From assembly GCF_021278965.1 (NCBI RefSeq), contig NZ_CP065589.1, positions 3,415,001 through 3,479,000 of the forward strand: 64,000 bases of DNA, in the 5' to 3' direction. The notes below the pieces were generated by a model, which worked only from the letters and a program-made list of their open reading frames with translations, had not been told where the DNA came from and made no database searches. The position numbers were made by a program, and so were the translations under genes. Positions 59,801 through 64,000 of the stretch are shown one piece after another. The stretch comes from Chryseobacterium capnotolerans (lineage in GTDB: Bacteria; Bacteroidota; Bacteroidia; Flavobacteriales; Weeksellaceae). The first letter of the stretch is position 1. Each line of letters begins with the position of its first letter.

Positions 59801-61986
59801 GTCCCATCATAATTGGTATCACGAAAAGCTTCAATTTGTTCTTTGGAAATCGATGAACTGTTTTGAAGAGAAGTATTAACGACTTCATCAGATTTGGAAA
59901 ACAGATATTTTAACACCCCTTTCTTGATTTCCGGTTTTGTTTGAGTTTTATATTCTGAGTCTTTCCTTTTTTGAGTTTGAATTATTTTTTCGGATTTATC
60001 ACAAACCTCCTTTAGCTCTTTGGAATTAAATGATTGAGCATCTTTTTCTATCTGCTCTTTGAGCTTCGAATATTTTTCAATTTCTTTGACAACAGCCGGA
60101 GATTTAAATTTGATTTCCTGTAAGGTTGAAAGAACTTCAGTAATTTTGTCTGTAACATCATTCAATACTACTCCGCTTTCGGTTTCGTTATCTATTTCCG
60201 TTTTATCATTGACTATATTTTTAATTTCCTCATCAGTATTCTCAGGAAAAAAATCTTCAAACAGATTTCCAATTCTTTCTGTCTCATTTTTGTTTTGGAG
60301 TCGGTTCAGAATATGTAAAGCATTGTCCAAATTGCCGTGGACATATTTCTCTATTCTTCCAAAACGATTGCTTTTTTCTCGAATTTCTCCTAAGATATTT
60401 TCTGGGTTCTTTTCAAAATAATCAGAAATATCCTGAGCGATCTTTAGCGATGATTTTTTAAGGATAATAATATCTGTTCCGATCTGAGTTCCAGCAAAAG
60501 CCCCTGAAGGTAATCTGTAGGCTTTCAAAATCTCTGCATTCTCTAACTTCTTCTGCCTGTTAAGCCAACCGGAAGGAAGTACCATTGCCAAAACACCATT
60601 TGATTTCAAAGAATCTAAAGAACGTTTGACAAAATAATCTTCGTACTTACTAATTTTGGGTTCTTCTCCTAATCCTTTGTACAGACCTCGGTGTTCTCCA
60701 TAGGGAGGATTACCGATAACTAAATTATACTTTTCAGTATAGTTTTTTGCGTCAGTTTTTTGACCTATGTCATTAATAAATTCAGTTTCGAACGAACGCA
60801 GACTGATGTCAGCTTCAGGATGGAAAATTTTGGCAATTTTAGCTGTAGTATCATTGATTTCAAAAGCTGTAACATTTATTTTTACAGAGAGATCTTTTAT
60901 AGCATAAAGAAAACTTCCGGTTCCTACGCTTGGCTCTAGAGCTGAAATCTCTTTTTGATTTTTGAATTGGTCTTTTATAAGATTGCGAATTGCCTCCACA
61001 ATCTTTGAATCCGTGTAATATTCATCAAGAATTCCACGCCCTTCCTTAGCTGTACCACCACTTTTGTATTGATTGCAAATATTTTTTACATCGTCAGAGA
61101 TCTTAACATTTGGATGTAAAGTAATTTTTTTGTCCTCGGAAACAAAACAAGCTGCAGAAACTACTTCTGCAACTTGTTCATTGGTCAGTTTTTGACCTTT
61201 ATATTTTGAAATAAGAGAATTTAATTCCTCAATATTTTTAGAATCATCTACTCTTCTTTCGATTCTATCGTATACAATTCTCCCGGATACGATTCCGTCC
61301 AAGATATCTTTTCTTCCTTCATTTTCTTCAACATTTTCAGGTTGTGCTCTGTCAACGGATTCTCTCCTTGCGTTTCCAAGATTGCTCCGTTCTGACTTTT
61401 CAAGTCCATTTCCAGCATTGTTGCTGCCCAAAGTTTGTCCTCCTGAGTGATCTCCGTTTTGTTCGGATTCGCTTCTTTGGAGAGACTCTCCAGAATTTCG
61501 TCCAGAAAATTCGAATCCCAAGTGCTGAGTGTCGGAAATTCTTTTTGGTTTAATGATAACTTCTGCATCTTCTGAATTTTTTGGTTCAACTAAATTAATA
61601 TTTTTATTCTGAAGATTTAATTTGTTTTGTAGATATTCATTCAGATTCTTATTTGCGGTTTGGGAGACCTCATACATACTTCGGATATCTTTAATATTTT
61701 TCTCTTTAAATTCGATAAGAATTTTAAGCGTTGCAGCATCTCCTATCCTGCTCCCTTCCAAACACAAAAATATTTTACCATTAAAATCATTAAATCGATT
61801 AAGAAATTTATTCGTGTTACTTGCAGAATTAAGCGTAATGAGGGTTCTGTTATTATCTTGATTATTCAACTTCAATAATTCTAGAAATGAGAGAGTATCA
61901 GTTTCCTTTTCAAATACAACAAGCTCATTCTTGCTTCCCTTGATAACAGAAATATCATCTTTAAAATTTGAAGAATCCAATGACAT
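56846..61986 (-). CDS. Conjugative-element methylase-helicase giant with Toprim-like domain, one frameshift
   Basis: About 1713 residues after joining frames at the T-run 57938-57942 (one base missing); the join reads QNKKDISTAGQIVYSE. The N-terminus (~20-120) resembles a Toprim domain (KIFLCLEGSRIGDA). An N6-adenine methylase follows, with SVGTGSFLYA and the catalytic NPPYGEH. Then comes an SF2 helicase with HEVGFGKT, FDEVHNANH and, past the shift, EGMNLQENTTDLYMLSLP and GRAWRQGN. This arrangement is typical of large proteins on Bacteroidota conjugative elements and some phages, thought to protect the element from restriction. I chose the ATG at 61986 over an upstream TTG. It follows a lipoprotein gene on the same strand. 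Confidence 0.82.
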
Positions 61987-61988
61987 AC

Positions 61989-62669
61989 TCAATTGTTTTT
62001 TCTGATTGTTACGAAGTTGTTAAACTCAAATAATTCTTTTGCCTGATCATCCCAGCTTTTTCTGGGTAACAGCTGAAGGGTTACGAAAATATCTGTCTTC
62101 TTATTGTAAGAATCAATTCGCTCCAACCTTCCGCGGTAGTCTTTTTCGGCGTGTCTATAAAAAGAATAGGGTAAAATAGTATCTGTAGGATAAATGTAAA
62201 AACGAGTATAATTCCAGGGAGAGTTGATTTCAAAGCGTTTAAATTTTTTATTGAACAATACAGTATCAGACAAATTTCTTCTGTTTCTGTAGTTGAGAAT
62301 CCAATCCTTTGAAAATATAGCACCGACTTTTTTGTCCCAAACCGATAGTGGTTTTTGTTTTTGAGAAATTTCTGAAAATATGATATCATTCTCCGATTGA
62401 CCTATCTGAAAGTACAATGAATCTTTGATGTAGTAAGCTTGTTTATTGATGTCAGGAAACGAAGTATCGGGAACCAATTCTATCAAATGATTTTGAGAAT
62501 AGTTTATTTTTGATAAATGAAAACTTTCCATTTGGTCCAAACCTTTCGAAGCATCAAAATAGACATTGGAAATAAGATCAATTCCTCCACTTTCAGAAAC
62601 GATTTCCTTGTGACAAGAACTTACTGTAAATAGAATTGCATTAAGTAGAAATATTAATTTTAGTTTCAT
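61989..62669 (-). CDS. Lipoprotein of the conjugative element
   Basis: A 226-residue lipoprotein. The signal peptide ends at lipobox VSSC (Cys19) followed by HKE. The mature part is rich in aromatic and charged residues with no motif I know. Its stop lies two bases before the start of the methylase-helicase gene, so the two are coupled. A terminator-like hairpin (62689-62717) separates it from the DUF3945-like gene upstream. Surface exclusion or mating-pair roles are possible for lipoproteins in such elements, but nothing here shows one. Confidence 0.7.
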   Translation of the reverse strand: MKLKLIFLLNAILFTVSSCHKEIVSESGGIDLISNVYFDASKGLDQMESFHLSKINYSQNHLIELVPDTSFPDINKQAYYIKDSLYFQIGQSENDIIFSEISQKQKPLSVWDKKVGAIFSKDWILNYRNRRNLSDTVLFNKKFKRFEINSPWNYTRFYIYPTDTILPYSFYRHAEKDYRGRLERIDSYNKKTDIFVTLQLLPRKSWDDQAKELFEFNNFVTIRKNN

Positions 62670-62688
62670 TTCAATTGGGTTTATAAAA

Positions 62689-62717
62689 AAGCGGCAAATC
62701 TTATAGACTTACCGCTT
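62689..62717 (-). terminator. Intrinsic terminator after the DUF3945-like gene
   Basis: AAGCGG pairs with CCGCTT and the stem extends by two more pairs after a mismatch. A T6 run follows on the minus strand. It lies just past the stop of the DUF3945-like gene, so the lipoprotein probably has its own promoter or depends on read-through. Confidence 0.6.
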
Positions 62718-62744
62718 CCGATGGTATTATGGTAAGTAAAATCT

Positions 62745-64000
62745 TTATCTTTTAATGCTTTGTTCCCTAACATTGGCTTTATCGTGCTTGTTATCTTGTT
62801 CCAAGCCCTCTAAAGGTTTGTTGGTATTAAGCCTGTTCATCTCGTTATCGTAAAGTTTAAGATTTCTATTTTGTGGATCCAGAACTGCTTTTCCTTCTAT
62901 GACCTGATCATTTTCTTTGAATTTTACTTTTAATACATTCCCTTTTTCTAGTGATTTTATTGCACTTTCTTTCCATTCAGGTTTGTCAAATACGAGATTA
63001 GATTTGTCAACAATCTTAGCCGTATCTACACCATAGTTTTTGTAGAAATTCTGGAAGTAATAATTTCCTTTCTCAGTCTTTGGTTCGTTGAAATTAAATT
63101 GAACAAAAGCCGGTTCTACTTGTTGACTCTTTGGATTAAGAAACTCAATTTTGACACTGCGTCCCTCCAATAGATTAATTGCTTCTTTTGCGGTGAATGA
63201 ACTCTCCTTACTGATTGGAAAATTATGAGAGATTTCTTCATTCTTGTTATTAGTCAATTTTGCATTGTAGGAATTAAGAAAAACACCTCCGCTTTCACTC
63301 TTATTGAATTTCAAAGTAAAATCAACCTTATTTTCAGGTAAGGTTTTATCTGAGCTGGTCTTAATTTCAAACTCTTGTTTTTTTTGAATTAATGCCTTTT
63401 TCTAAATCTTTGTGAAGTTTTTCCTCTTCCCCAAAACCGAGATATTTCATTTGGTCTTTAAGATATTTTACTTGGTTAAAGTCTTGTTGCGTTTCCATAA
63501 TGTGTGGGTTTTGATTGTTAAACTTTATATCATTGACTGTTAATATTCTGAATATTGATAAGTTATCTTCATTGAGATAGGTTTTTAAAATTTCTCCATT
63601 TTGTAATAATTCATAGGATTCGCCACTCTCTTGTATTTCCAATAAGCCAAAAGCCAAGGCGTATTTATCATTCTTTGATAAATGATGTCCGTCAAGTACA
63701 TCCGGAATTTTTTCTAATTGTTTATTTGTTAATGTGTAATCTCCATCCGTCGTTCCAAATTCTACTTTTTCTGAAAAACTCTTTCTTTGCTTATCTGTTA
63801 AGTGCAGATTTTCTAGGATGAATTCATTTTCTTTATTAATAAGTACGTAATTGAGCAGATTATTTTTTTCATCTTCAGAAAGCTTAGGGGTAAGATTATT
63901 TTGAGTAGCTTTTCCCTTCAGGTCATTTTCCACATAGGTTTTGAATTCGTTCAAACTTTTCGGTCGATCATAAAGATCTTTCATATCAGTCCAACCATTG
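62745..64000 (-). CDS. DUF3945-like conjugative-element protein, one frameshift, may extend past the window
   Basis: About 412 residues from the ATG at 63984 once frames are joined at the T-run 63378-63385 (one base too many); the join reads SKKQEFEIKTSSDKTLPENK. The frame is open to the window edge, so the start may be further upstream. The C-terminal half matches the DUF3945/DUF4099 pattern common on Bacteroidota conjugative elements: GVFLNSYNAKL, KEAINLLEGR, FYKNYGVD, SLEKGN, DPQNRNLKLYDNEMNR. Such domains often flank topoisomerase or Toprim proteins. It is upstream of the lipoprotein and the methylase-helicase giant on the same strand. Its role in transfer is unknown. Confidence 0.65.

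Noticed and set aside
61248..61589. 113-codon frame inside the methylase-helicase gene
   Set aside because: It lies entirely within the linker of the larger gene on the same strand and has no start signal or family match.
1..64000. CRISPR arrays, rRNA genes and intact insertion sequences
   Set aside because: I looked for regularly spaced repeats, rRNA motifs and transposase frames and saw none.

Overview
The window is a chromosomal segment of a Chryseobacterium- or Elizabethkingia-like member of the Flavobacteriia (Bacteroidota). The evidence is AT-rich DNA, TAnnTTTG -7 promoter boxes, few Shine-Dalgarno sequences, DDDD-rich lipoproteins, a SusC-like TonB receptor and conjugative-element proteins of Bacteroidota type. 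Nothing in the sequence fixes the species.

Core part (1-19.4 kb). It opens with the 3' end of tyrS and a fatty acid desaturase. A histidine kinase/NarL-type regulator pair follows, flanked by two paralogous lipoproteins. Then come an esterase, a retropepsin-like protease with a PDZ domain, an L,D-transpeptidase, a cytochrome P460/haem-binding protein, a membrane LytTR regulator, a LuxR regulator and a membrane AraC regulator. The part ends with a TonB-dependent receptor beside a secreted PI-PLC-like phosphodiesterase.

Retron block (19.4-26.3 kb, minus strand). A retron reverse transcriptase has a recognisable ncRNA upstream, with promoter, a1/a2 pairing, msr hairpin, long msd hairpin and terminator. 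Downstream in the same operon lie a WGR/HEAT-like protein and a SWIM zinc-finger protein.

Island (26.8 kb to beyond the window). An 18-bp copy of the tRNA-Asp 3' end sits next to an intact tRNA-Asp. This fits integration of an element into one of two tandem tRNA-Asp genes. The island holds an AraC/DUF1398 pair, HEPN and NACHT remnants, a Hachiman system (HamA-HamB), a multigene operon ending in a ~1945-aa Avs-like STAND nuclease, a SMEK-STAND ATPase with an AbiU2-type HEPN protein, AlkB, a damage-tolerance cassette (S24 repressor, DinB, DnaE) and a HEPN + PD-(D/E)XK + membrane-protein trio. It ends in conjugative-element genes: a Toprim-like/methylase/helicase giant, a lipoprotein and a DUF3945-like protein. 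Most of this is anti-phage or genome-maintenance cargo of an integrative element.

Data quality. About eleven long genes are broken by single-base shifts, each inside or next to a homopolymer run, and each reads on perfectly in the adjacent frame. I treat these as probable sequencing errors and annotate the genes as whole, giving the break position each time. The best candidates for something undescribed are the membrane-protein/STAND-nuclease operon (34.4-43.3 kb) and its partial echo at 53.5-56.6 kb.
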